6,860 nucleotides of DNA from Planctomycetota bacterium (GCA_003644295.1 QNBZ01000069.1:1-6860), one strand, 5' to 3'. Counted from the stretch's first letter, positions 1 through 6,092 are shown. Numbers and translations: made by a program. Notes: generated by a model from the letters alone, not told the origin.

Positions 1-159
1 ATAGTGATGGCGGGGCTAACCAAAATAACTAACCCCGTCATAGTGATGGCGGGGCTAACCAAAATAACTAACCCCGTCATAGTGATGACGGGGCTAACCA
101 AAATAACAAACCCCGTCATAGTGATGACGGGGCTAAACGATAAGAGAAATAACCCAGTC
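1..159. repeat. 39-bp tandem repeat array, four copies, open at the left edge
   Basis: Copies lie at 1-39, 40-78, 79-117 and 118-159. The first two are identical, the third has two substitutions, and the fourth is diverged and 42 bp long. The array probably extends left of the window. Each junction contains an inverted repeat CCCCGTCAT-AGTG-ATGACGGGG (33-54, 72-93, 111-132); the second and third are perfect 9-bp stems with a 4-nt loop, and the first has one G/T change. The array could be a non-coding palindromic minisatellite or an internal repeat of the minus-strand frame. Confidence 0.9.
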
Positions 160-281
160 ATTAAAATAACAGTGATGAACAATCTGTCAAGTTGGCGGGG
201 CACATCAATTTCCAATGCCAAAAATGGCATCACCATCGACTCAAAAACAACTTCAATCGTCCCAATAAATAATTTGCCCAT
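1..281 (-). CDS. Divergent hydrophobic reading frame with 13-residue repeats, cut by the left edge
   Basis: I do not recognise this protein. On the minus strand an ATG at 281-279 opens a frame of 93 codons with no stop before the window edge, so its C-terminus is missing. An AGGAAG motif at 294-289 sits 7 nt before the ATG, which is why I chose this start. The first 39 or so residues are unique (beginning MGKLFIGTIEVVFES). The rest is at least three copies of a 13-residue unit, MTGLVILVSPAIT with small changes, plus a divergent first copy. The repeat part is strongly hydrophobic and would suit a membrane or aggregating segment. One repeat copy is 3 bp longer, which keeps the frame. Against it: the unit is almost identical at DNA level, 39 bp is divisible by three, and the plus strand is also open, so this may be a non-coding minisatellite that happens to be open. 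Confidence 0.4.
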   Translation of the reverse strand, partial: MGKLFIGTIEVVFESMVMPFLALEIDVPRQLDRLFITVILMTGLFLLSFSPVITMTGFVILVSPVITMTGLVILVSPAITMTGLVILVSPAIT

Positions 282-288
282 TATATAA

Positions 289-294
289 CTTCCT
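289..294 (-). promoter_or_regulatory. Shine-Dalgarno site of the divergent left-edge frame
   Basis: Read on the minus strand this is AGGAAG, followed by a 7-nt A/T-rich spacer and then ATG at 281-279. It is the main evidence that the minus strand, not the plus strand, is coding here. The plus-strand frame over the same DNA begins at the window edge, so no site can be judged for it. Confidence 0.45.
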
Positions 295-350
295 GTAAAA
301 AAAGCAGATATGAACAAAGAGTTCAGAAAGCCAACTGCGGACAGAAAAGC

Positions 351-359
351 TGGTATATC
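351..359 (+). promoter_or_regulatory. Possible extended -10 element for the groE operon
   Basis: TGGTATATC fits the extended -10 pattern TG-N-TATAAT with two mismatches in the hexamer. No -35 hexamer stands out 16-18 bp upstream. If used, transcription would begin near 366 and leave a leader of roughly 65 nt. This is a weak call from pattern alone. Confidence 0.2.
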
Positions 360-431
360 TTTTGCACATCCGATACAAATCGAGAAATAAAAAGCAAGTA
401 TCAAGTACACAATAGAAGGAGAAAAGCAATT

Positions 432-2105
432 ATGGCAGTTAAAGAATTGGCGTTCGAATCCGATGCGCGTGCGGGACTGTTGGCCGGCGTGGAAAAACTG
501 GCCGCTGCGGTTAAATCGACACTCGGCCCCAGAGGTCGAAACGCTGTTATCGACAAAGGATGGGGCGGTCCAACGGTAACCAAAGACGGCGTAACGGTAG
601 CTGAAGAAGTTGAACTGATAGACAAAAATGAGAACCTCGGCGCAAAATTGGTCAAAGAAGCGGCAAGCAAAACTTCAAAAATCGCCGGCGATGGAACAAC
701 CACCGCAACCGTACTGGCCGAGGCGATGTTCAAAGAAGCATATCGAAACCTCGCAGCCGGCGCCGACGCAATGGCCCTGAACCGTGGTATGCAGCAGGCC
801 GCCAAAGCAGCAACCGAGAAACTGGCCTCGCTGGCTAAGCCAATAGATATTACAAAAAAGGACGACATAATCAGTATCGCTTCGGTCTCGGCCAATAACG
901 ATGTGGAAATCGGCAAGATTATGGCCAAGGCCTTCCAGCAGGTCGGTAAAGACGGCGTCATCACCGTCGAAGAAGGAAAATCGCTTGATACAACCGTTGA
1001 GTTCGTTGAAGGTATGCAGTTCGATAGGGGCTACCTTTCGCCGCACTTTGTAACCGACCCGGATAATATGGTCTGCGAACTGGAGAAGCCGTACATACTT
1101 GTTTATGAAGATAAAATCAGTAATGTCGGAAAGCTGGTGCCGCTGCTCGAAAAGGTTGCGAAAGGCAAAAGGCCACTTCTGGTCATCGCAGAAGATGTCG
1201 AGAGCGAAGCGCTGGCAACGTTAGTGGTCAATAAGCTAAAGGGCGTTCTGCAGGTCGCAGCGGTTAAGGCGCCCGGCTACGGCGACCGAAGAAAAGCAAT
1301 GCTGGCTGATATCGCAACACTGACCGGAGCTGAAGCGATTTTCAAAGACCTGGGAATCGAGCTTGAAAGCATCAGCGTCAAACAGCTTGGCCAAGCCAAA
1401 AAAGTAACCATCGACAACGATAATACAATTATTGTCGAAGGCGCCGGCAGTGCCGATGCTATCAGCGGCAGAATAAAACAAATCCAAAACGAAATAGAGA
1501 CAACGACCAGTGATTACGACCGTGAGAAGCTGCAGGAGCGCCTTGCTAAACTGACCGGCGGCGTCGCTCAAATCAATGTCGGAGCTGCAAGCGAAACGGA
1601 AATGAAAGAAATAAAGGCCCGTATCGAAGACGCCCTGCACGCCACCAGAGCAGCGATTGAAGAAGGTATCGTGCCAGGCGGCGGAGTAGCCCTGATTCGC
1701 TGTATCGATGCTGTCCGGCAATTAAAACTTAAAGACGATGAGCAGACAGGGGCCGATATAGTAGCCAGAGCGCTTACAAAGCCCTGTTATTATATCGCCG
1801 TCAACGCCGGCGCAACAGCGAACCTGGTGGTTAATAAAGTTTCTGATGGCAAAGGCGGTTTCGGCTACAATGCCAATACGGACAAGTATGAAGACCTGCT
1901 GGAAGCCGGCATTATTGACCCTGCGAAGGTAACACGGATTGCTCTGCAGAACGCCGTGAGTATAGCAGGGCTGCTGCTGACCACCAACTGCCTGATTACC
2001 GAAAAGCCGAAGGAAAAAGAAGAAGCCGGCCAGGGTGGAATGCCAGGAGGCGGAATGCCCGGAGGTGGTATGGGCGGAATGGGTGGCGGTATGGGAATGA
2101 TGTAA
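432..2105 (+). CDS. groEL: Chaperonin GroEL, copy 1 (60 kDa, with Gly-Gly-Met tail)
   Basis: ATP-driven cytosolic chaperonin that encloses unfolded proteins under a GroES lid. The 557 residues span the full family length. The equatorial domain holds LGPRG (31-35), the catalytic-site TKDG with Asp52, and GDGTTT with Asp87. Asp400 in the EDALHATRAA motif corresponds to E. coli Asp398, so the ATPase site looks complete. The apical domain (about 193-380) keeps most of the hydrophobic substrate and GroES-binding residues, but has His205 where E. coli has Tyr203. The GIIDPAKV motif near the end contributes to nucleotide binding. The C-terminus is a typical Gly-Gly-Met-rich tail. The inter-ring segment around PCYYIAVNAGATANL differs from E. 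coli at the Arg452, Glu461, Ser463 and Val464 positions. The start has AGAAGGAG 10 nt upstream. It is the first gene of the cluster, 52 nt before groES, and likely the housekeeping copy. Confidence 0.98.
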   Translation: MAVKELAFESDARAGLLAGVEKLAAAVKSTLGPRGRNAVIDKGWGGPTVTKDGVTVAEEVELIDKNENLGAKLVKEAASKTSKIAGDGTTTATVLAEAMFKEAYRNLAAGADAMALNRGMQQAAKAATEKLASLAKPIDITKKDDIISIASVSANNDVEIGKIMAKAFQQVGKDGVITVEEGKSLDTTVEFVEGMQFDRGYLSPHFVTDPDNMVCELEKPYILVYEDKISNVGKLVPLLEKVAKGKRPLLVIAEDVESEALATLVVNKLKGVLQVAAVKAPGYGDRRKAMLADIATLTGAEAIFKDLGIELESISVKQLGQAKKVTIDNDNTIIVEGAGSADAISGRIKQIQNEIETTTSDYDREKLQERLAKLTGGVAQINVGAASETEMKEIKARIEDALHATRAAIEEGIVPGGGVALIRCIDAVRQLKLKDDEQTGADIVARALTKPCYYIAVNAGATANLVVNKVSDGKGGFGYNANTDKYEDLLEAGIIDPAKVTRIALQNAVSIAGLLLTTNCLITEKPKEKEEAGQGGMPGGGMPGGGMGGMGGGMGMM

Positions 2106-2109
2106 TGGA

Positions 2110-2144
2110 GAAGTACGAAGTAAAAAGTAAGAGGTAAGAAGTAA
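2110..2144. repeat. Five tandem heptamers (consensus GAAGTAA) between groEL1 and groES
   Basis: Units are GAAGTAC, GAAGTAA, AAAGTAA, GAGGTAA and GAAGTAA, end to end. The array fills most of the 52-nt gap and ends just before the groES ribosome binding site AAGGAA (2145-2150). All units are purine-rich on the plus strand. One unit carries an internal GAGG-like match that could weakly bind 16S rRNA. Confidence 0.75.
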
Positions 2145-2157
2145 AAGGAAAATAATT

Positions 2158-2448
2158 ATGAAACTTAGACCTTTGGAAGACAGAGTTGTAATAAAACAAT
2201 CGGACGCTGAAGAGAAAACCGCCGGCGGTATCATTCTGCCGGATACGGCAAAAGAAAAACCGCAAATCGGGAAAATCATCGCAGTAGGGCCGGGCAAAAT
2301 GCTCGACGACGGCAAACGAAACGAAATGTCCGTAAAGAAAAACGACGAGGTTATCTACGCAAAGTACATAGGAAACGACGTTGAAATCGATGGAGATAAA
2401 TACGTAATTCTGCGGGAAAGCGATATCCTTGGAATCGTTGAAAAGTGA
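2158..2448 (+). CDS. groES: Co-chaperonin GroES (10 kDa)
   Basis: Forms the seven-subunit lid that closes the GroEL chamber in the cytosol. The 96 residues match the usual length of 95-100. The N-terminus KLRPLEDRVVIK is the typical start. The mobile loop runs from about residue 15 to 34 and contains GGIIL at 23-27, the tripeptide region that inserts into the GroEL apical domain (E. coli GGIVL). The roof loop is around 45-57 (GPGKMLDDGKRNEM). The C-terminal ESDILGIVE is conserved. The start is supported by AAGGAA at 2145-2150, 7 nt upstream. It sits between two different groEL genes, so it is expected to serve both rings. Transcription with groEL1 is likely because the 52-nt gap holds no evident terminator. 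Confidence 0.98.
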   Translation: MKLRPLEDRVVIKQSDAEEKTAGGIILPDTAKEKPQIGKIIAVGPGKMLDDGKRNEMSVKKNDEVIYAKYIGNDVEIDGDKYVILRESDILGIVEK

Positions 2449-2470
2449 ACTTGATGCTCGTAATAAAATT

Positions 2471-2484
2471 TCAATAATCAATTA
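2471..2484. repeat. 14-nt word TCAATAATCAATTA shared with the grpE/zinc-ribbon spacer
   Basis: The same 14 bases occur exactly at 6081-6094, at the end of the AATCAAT heptamer array. Here the word lies just before the groEL2 ribosome binding site AAGGGA (2486-2491, 9 nt before the ATG). It looks like a short, one- to two-unit form of the same repeat family. Confidence 0.6.
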
Positions 2485-2500
2485 TAAGGGATAATAAAAA

Positions 2501-4123
2501 ATGGCAAAGCAATTAATGTTTGATGATACGGCGCGGGCACAACTTAAAGACGGACTGAGCCAACTGGCCTCGGCTGTCAAAATCACTCTCGGGCCGACCG
2601 GCAGAAATGTGATTCTACATAAAAGCTGGGGCTCACCAAAAGTAACAAAAGACGGCGTTTCCGTCAGCAAAGAAATCGAACTGCCCGAACCATTCGAGAA
2701 TATGGGCGCAAAGATGGTTAACCAGGTTGCCAGCAAAACGTCCGACGCCGTCGGCGACGGAACGACAACTTCAACAGTTCTTGCTGAAGCGATTTATACC
2801 AACGGCTTAAAGTACGTAACCGCCGGTTCAAATCCGGTAGCCATCCAGCGTGGAATCGGCAAAGCAGTCGAAGTTGTTACCAAATTCATCGAATCTGTCA
2901 GCGTTCCCGTAAAAGGCCACAGCGATATTGCAAAAGTCGCAACCATCAGCGCAAACAACAACTCACAGGTCGGCGAAATCCTGGCTGATGCGATGGATAA
3001 GGTCGGCAAAGAAGGCGTTATCGAGGTCGAAGAAGGCAAGGCGATGGAAAGTGAACTGAACGTCGTCGAGGGTATGCAGTTCGATAAGGGCTACATATCT
3101 CCGTACTTTATGACGAGCGCCGATACGCTCGAAGCCGTCCTCGAAGATGCCTATATTTTGCTTTATGAAAAGAAAATATCCAATGTTCGAGAGCTTGTTC
3201 CCCTGCTCGAAAAAATAGCCCAACTCGGCAAGCCGCTGCTGATTATCGCTGAAGACGTCGAGGGTGAGGCACTGGCTGCGCTTGTTATTAACCGTCTACA
3301 GGGCATCTTAAAAGTTTGTGCCGTTAAAGCTCCCGGCTTCGGCGACCGCAGGAAGGCAATGCTGGCTGACCTTGGCGTCTTAACCGGCGGAGAGGTAATC
3401 ACAGAAGATTTGGGCATCAAACTCGAAAGTGTAGAGCTTTCGCAATTGGGCCAGGCGAAGAAAATCATTGTCGGCAAAGAAACAACCACAGTCATCGAAG
3501 GCGCCGGAAAAAAGAAAGACGTGAGCGCTCGCTGCGACCAAATCCGTAACCAAATCGAAAAAACAACCAGCAACTACGACCGTGAAAAATTACAGGAGCG
3601 ACTTGCGAAGCTGGCCGGCGGAGTGGCCGTTATCAAGGCCGGTGCCGCCACCGAAACAGAAATGAAGGAGCGCAAAGACCTGCTGGAAAATGCACTGAAC
3701 GCCACAAGGGCGGCGACAGAAGAAGGCGTCGTGCCGGGCGGCGGAGTCGTTTTCCTGCGAGCTATATCCGAAGTGGACAAAGCCAGGGCAAAGGCAAAAG
3801 GCGATGAAAAAATCGGTTTCGATATTGTCAGGGACGCTCTGAAATCGCCGACAATGCAGATAGTAGAAAACTGCGGGGGGTATGGCGATGTGGTTGTCGC
3901 TGAACTTCTCGAAAAACTGGAAAAAAGCGACAACACCGGATATGATGCCAATACCGGCCAGTTTGTCGATATGTTCAAAGCCGGCATTATCGACCCTGCA
4001 AAAGTTGTCCGAACCGCCTTGGAAACGGCTGCTTCAGTAGCAGGGCTGATGCTGACTACTAATGTTTTGATAACAGACTTAAAAGACAAAGACGAAGAGC
4101 CAATAGCAGGAGCGGTAAGATAG
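2501..4123 (+). CDS. groEL: Chaperonin GroEL, copy 2 (divergent paralogue, Asn at the Asp398 position, no GGM tail)
   Basis: Second 60-kDa chaperonin subunit, 540 residues, aligning with GroEL almost end to end. Asp51 (TKDG) and Asp86 (GDGTTT) match E. coli Asp52 and Asp87. The third catalytic position is changed: the motif reads ENALNATRAA, giving Asn397 (codon AAT, 3689-3691) where E. coli has Asp398. The apical surface is well kept (GYISPYF at 197-203, EDVEGEALAALVI), so substrate and GroES binding look intact. The GPT motif at 31-33 replaces the usual GPK or GPR. The C-terminus ends DKDEEPIAGAVR and has no Gly-Gly-Met repeat. The inter-ring segment PTMQIVENCGGYGDV has lost the Arg452 and Glu461 equivalents. 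The ribosome binding site is AAGGGA, 9 nt upstream. Inferred: a specialised copy that may hydrolyse ATP slowly, act in mixed rings with copy 1, or serve particular clients. The chaperonin identity is certain; the changed activity is inference. Confidence 0.97.
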   Translation: MAKQLMFDDTARAQLKDGLSQLASAVKITLGPTGRNVILHKSWGSPKVTKDGVSVSKEIELPEPFENMGAKMVNQVASKTSDAVGDGTTTSTVLAEAIYTNGLKYVTAGSNPVAIQRGIGKAVEVVTKFIESVSVPVKGHSDIAKVATISANNNSQVGEILADAMDKVGKEGVIEVEEGKAMESELNVVEGMQFDKGYISPYFMTSADTLEAVLEDAYILLYEKKISNVRELVPLLEKIAQLGKPLLIIAEDVEGEALAALVINRLQGILKVCAVKAPGFGDRRKAMLADLGVLTGGEVITEDLGIKLESVELSQLGQAKKIIVGKETTTVIEGAGKKKDVSARCDQIRNQIEKTTSNYDREKLQERLAKLAGGVAVIKAGAATETEMKERKDLLENALNATRAATEEGVVPGGGVVFLRAISEVDKARAKAKGDEKIGFDIVRDALKSPTMQIVENCGGYGDVVVAELLEKLEKSDNTGYDANTGQFVDMFKAGIIDPAKVVRTALETAASVAGLMLTTNVLITDLKDKDEEPIAGAVR

Positions 4124-4141
4124 GAAGAGTGAACTAAAGTT

Positions 4142-4261
4142 TGAAGTGCCTAAAGTGCCTAATATGAGAAGTAGATTAGTGAATTAGAGATTGGTGAATT
4201 AGTTACCAATTAACTAATTAACCAATCAACTTTTTAACTTTAGGCACTTTAGCTCACTTCA
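4142..4261. repeat. Nested inverted repeats filling the groEL2-dnaJ spacer
   Basis: The outer stem pairs 4150-4162 with 4240-4252 (CTAAAGTGCCTAA against TTAGGCACTTTAG, 13 bp perfect). It is extended by 4142-4148 with 4255-4261 (7 bp) across a small internal loop. The inner stem pairs 4189-4204 with 4212-4227, 16 positions with one mismatch and a 7-nt loop. The left arm is itself made of direct repeats: AAGTGCCTA twice (4144-4152, 4153-4161) and a 15-mer twice with two differences (4174-4188, 4189-4203). The right outer arm ends 7 nt before the dnaJ ATG. The structure could act as an mRNA hairpin, a terminator or processing site, or be a small palindromic repeat element. Confidence 0.85.
4189..4235 (+). 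terminator. Possible intrinsic terminator or attenuator after groEL2
   Basis: The inner 16-position stem (4189-4204 with 4212-4227) is followed after three bases by TTTTT at 4231-4235. The stem is A/T-rich, which makes it weak as a classical terminator, and the outer stem would compete with it. It could separate the groE unit from dnaJ-grpE or cause only partial read-through. Confidence 0.3.
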
Positions 4262-4268
4262 CGATATT

Positions 4269-5408
4269 ATGGCCAAGCGGGATTATTACGAAGTTTTAGG
4301 GGTTAGCAAAAGTGCCTCCGACGATGATATAAAACGTGCATATCGGCGGATGGCGATGAAGTATCATCCCGATAAGAACCCAGATGATAAGCAAGCTGAA
4401 ACAAAGTTCAAAGAATGCGCCGAGGCCTACGAGGTTTTAAGCGACCCTGAAAAACGCCGACGATACGACCAGTTCGGCCACGATGGCCTGCGCGGAATTG
4501 GTATGCGTGATTATACGCATATGAAATGGCAGGATATCGGCAGCATCTTCGAGGATATATTCGGCGGAGGTTTTGGGGAGTTCGGCGACATCTTCGGGAT
4601 GGGCAGACAAAGAAGGTCGAGGCGTACTGGGCCTGCCAGAGGGTATGATTTGGAAACTTCCGTTGAGCTAACGCTTAACGATGTTGCAAAAGGCACTGAA
4701 AAAACCATCGAATTCACACGTCAGGATACCTGCCCGGAATGTAACGGTAGCGGCTGTGCCAAGGGGACATCTCCCGGTAAATGTCCGGTCTGCGGTGGAA
4801 AGGGCCAAGTAGCCCAAGCTGGTATGGGGGGGTTCTTCCAGATGGTTTCAACCTGTCGGCGATGCGGCGGCACCGGGCAGGTCATTACCAACCCGTGTAA
4901 GAAATGCAGAGGCACGGGAAAAGTACCCAAAAAGAGAGTCGTTAATATCAAAATTCCGCCTGGCGTTCACGAAGGACAAGGTATCAGGGTGGCCGGCGAA
5001 GGAGAGCCGGGACGAAACGGCGGGCCAAGAGGTGATTTGTATTGCTACGTCAAAGTAAAACCGCACGAGTTCCTGCAGCGAGACGGAAATGACCTGATAG
5101 CTGTTGTACCAATAAGCTTTACTCAGGCAACTCTCGGAGCGACTATTGATGTTCCGAGCTTGAATGGCCCAAAAGGGCTGAAAATCCCAGCAGGGACACA
5201 ATATGGAAGTATTTTCAGAATAAAAAACCAGGGCCTTCCTGATGTGCGAACCGGCAGAAACGGCGACGAACTTGTACAAATCATTATCGAAACGCCGACA
5301 AAACTGAACACAAAACAACAGGAACTGCTGAGAGAATTCGCCAAAACTGAGAATAAGAGTGTTTCGCCTAAATCAAAAAGCTTTTTCGAGAAACTAAAAA
5401 AGAAGTAA
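4269..5408 (+). CDS. dnaJ: Chaperone DnaJ (Hsp40, class I)
   Basis: Co-chaperone that delivers substrates to DnaK and stimulates its ATPase, in the cytosol. The 379 residues are the usual length. The J-domain covers about 5-70 with the essential HPD triad at 33-35. It is followed by a Gly/Phe-rich linker (about 70-115, with FGGGFGEFGDIFG). The zinc domain has all four CxxCxGxG repeats: CPECNGSG (155-162), CPVCGGKG (172-179), CRRCGGTG (196-203) and CKKCRGTG (210-217). The C-terminal substrate-binding domains include KIPPGVHEGQGIRVAGEGEPG and the typical PAGTQYGSIFRIKNQGLP. The tail ends in a lysine-rich KLKKK. No Shine-Dalgarno site is visible before the ATG; the arm of an inverted repeat ends 7 nt upstream. 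Its order, dnaJ then grpE with no dnaK, differs from the common grpE-dnaK-dnaJ operon. Confidence 0.98.
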   Translation: MAKRDYYEVLGVSKSASDDDIKRAYRRMAMKYHPDKNPDDKQAETKFKECAEAYEVLSDPEKRRRYDQFGHDGLRGIGMRDYTHMKWQDIGSIFEDIFGGGFGEFGDIFGMGRQRRSRRTGPARGYDLETSVELTLNDVAKGTEKTIEFTRQDTCPECNGSGCAKGTSPGKCPVCGGKGQVAQAGMGGFFQMVSTCRRCGGTGQVITNPCKKCRGTGKVPKKRVVNIKIPPGVHEGQGIRVAGEGEPGRNGGPRGDLYCYVKVKPHEFLQRDGNDLIAVVPISFTQATLGATIDVPSLNGPKGLKIPAGTQYGSIFRIKNQGLPDVRTGRNGDELVQIIIETPTKLNTKQQELLREFAKTENKSVSPKSKSFFEKLKKK

Positions 5409-5433
5409 AAGGCACATAGTAGAAGGCACATAG
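5409..5433. repeat. 11-bp direct repeat AAGGCACATAG in the dnaJ-grpE spacer
   Basis: Two exact copies at 5409-5419 and 5423-5433, separated by TAG (period 14), start immediately after the dnaJ stop codon. The core GGCAC also appears in the right arm of the inverted repeat before dnaJ. The rest of this 78-nt spacer (5434-5486) is purine-rich, and I see no other structure there. Confidence 0.7.
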
Positions 5434-5486
5434 GGGCAAAGGGACAAAGAAGAACGAAACATTTAATAGTGAGCAAAAAGCAGTAA

Positions 5487-6059
5487 ATGGCTAAGTCGAA
5501 AGAAGAAAAACAAAAACAGCCAAAGGCAAAGCCGAAAGATGATGAAGTGAAAAAGCTTCTGGCTAAGATTGATGCCCTGCAAAATGAGAAGGATGAGCTT
5601 TTTGCAAAGCTGCAGCGCATCGGTGCCGACTATGAGAATTTCCAGAAGCGCATCCCAAAACAAATCGCCGATACGATTGGCTATGAAAAAGAAAAAATAA
5701 TAAAGACACTGCTGCCGGTGCTGGATAATTTCGACCATACACTGCAAAACGCACACTCGGCTGAGAATATTGATGTTCTTATCAAGGGCGTCCGAATCAT
5801 TTACGACCAAATGCTCGACATTCTGAAATCGCACAATGTAGAGCGGATAAAAGCACTGGGTGAGAAATTCGACCCCGGCCTGCATCAGGCAATGCTACAA
5901 AGGAGCGAGTCCGACAGGGAAGAAAACATTGTGCTTGAAGAGTTCCAGGCCGGCTACAAACTCAACGGCAGAGTCATTCGTCCAAGCAAAGTCATCGTAA
6001 ATAAACTGCCTTCTGAAATGGACCAGAAAAAAAATGAAGAAGAAATCGATAATCAATAA
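5487..6059 (+). CDS. grpE: Nucleotide exchange factor GrpE
   Basis: Dimeric exchange factor that releases ADP from DnaK and closes the DnaK-DnaJ cycle. The 190 residues are close to E. coli GrpE (197). A charged, Lys/Gln-rich N-terminus (1-20) leads into a long helical coiled-coil region (about 20-60). This contains the family motif ADYENFQKR at 47-55. A four-helix dimer segment follows (IIKTLLPVLDNFDHTL). The C-terminal beta domain that contacts DnaK runs from FDPGLHQAM (128-136) through GYKLNGRVIRPSKVIV. No strong Shine-Dalgarno site precedes the ATG; GTGAG at about 5469-5473 is weak and distant. The last two codons and the stop lie inside the first unit of an AATCAAT heptamer array. Its partner dnaK is absent from the window. 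Confidence 0.97.
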   Translation: MAKSKEEKQKQPKAKPKDDEVKKLLAKIDALQNEKDELFAKLQRIGADYENFQKRIPKQIADTIGYEKEKIIKTLLPVLDNFDHTLQNAHSAENIDVLIKGVRIIYDQMLDILKSHNVERIKALGEKFDPGLHQAMLQRSESDREENIVLEEFQAGYKLNGRVIRPSKVIVNKLPSEMDQKKNEEEIDNQ

Positions 6060-6092
6060 TCAATAATCAATAATCAATAATCAATAATCAAT
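6051..6092. repeat. Six perfect tandem AATCAAT heptamers at the grpE stop codon
   Basis: Exact copies at 6051-6057, 6058-6064, 6065-6071, 6072-6078, 6079-6085 and 6086-6092. The grpE stop TAA (6057-6059) falls across the first two units, and the array continues to 8 nt before the next ATG. Because 7 is not a multiple of 3 and the unit contains TAA at its junction, the array places stop codons in all three plus-strand frames. Perfect copies suggest recent slippage, so the copy number may vary between strains. Confidence 0.95.

Larger units (their letters stand above)
282..431. other. Divergent intergenic region upstream of groEL1
   Basis: This 150-bp non-coding stretch separates the left-edge frame from groEL1 and should carry the groE promoter. 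I searched it by eye for the HrcA operator CIRCE (TTAGCACTC, 9-bp spacer, GAGTGCTAA) and found neither half. I see no clear sigma-32 type promoter. The groEL1 ribosome binding site AGAAGGAG is at 414-421, 10 nt before the ATG. Confidence 0.6.

Noticed and set aside
1..159. CRISPR array
   Set aside because: The repeats are contiguous with no unique spacers; the whole 39-bp unit repeats, and no cas gene is nearby.
252..284. Sigma-32-like promoter (TTCAAT and CCCATTAT)
   Set aside because: The 19-nt spacing is too long, the -35 match is poor, and the elements overlap the start of the divergent frame.
4..288. Plus-strand frame of 94 codons over the tandem repeat (repeats of MAGLTKITNPVIV)
   Set aside because: It owes its length to a stop-free repeat of period 39. 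It has no visible ribosome binding site, and the opposite strand has a better start with a Shine-Dalgarno site. Both may be non-coding.
401..964. Long minus-strand frames opposite groEL1, groEL2 and dnaJ
   Set aside because: They lie antisense to strongly conserved chaperone genes, have no family resemblance and no ribosome binding sites, and are explained as shadows of biased codon use.
4124..4268. Transposon remnant with terminal inverted repeats
   Set aside because: The inverted repeats are there, but there is no transposase fragment and I could not find a target-site duplication, so it is kept only as a nested repeat.
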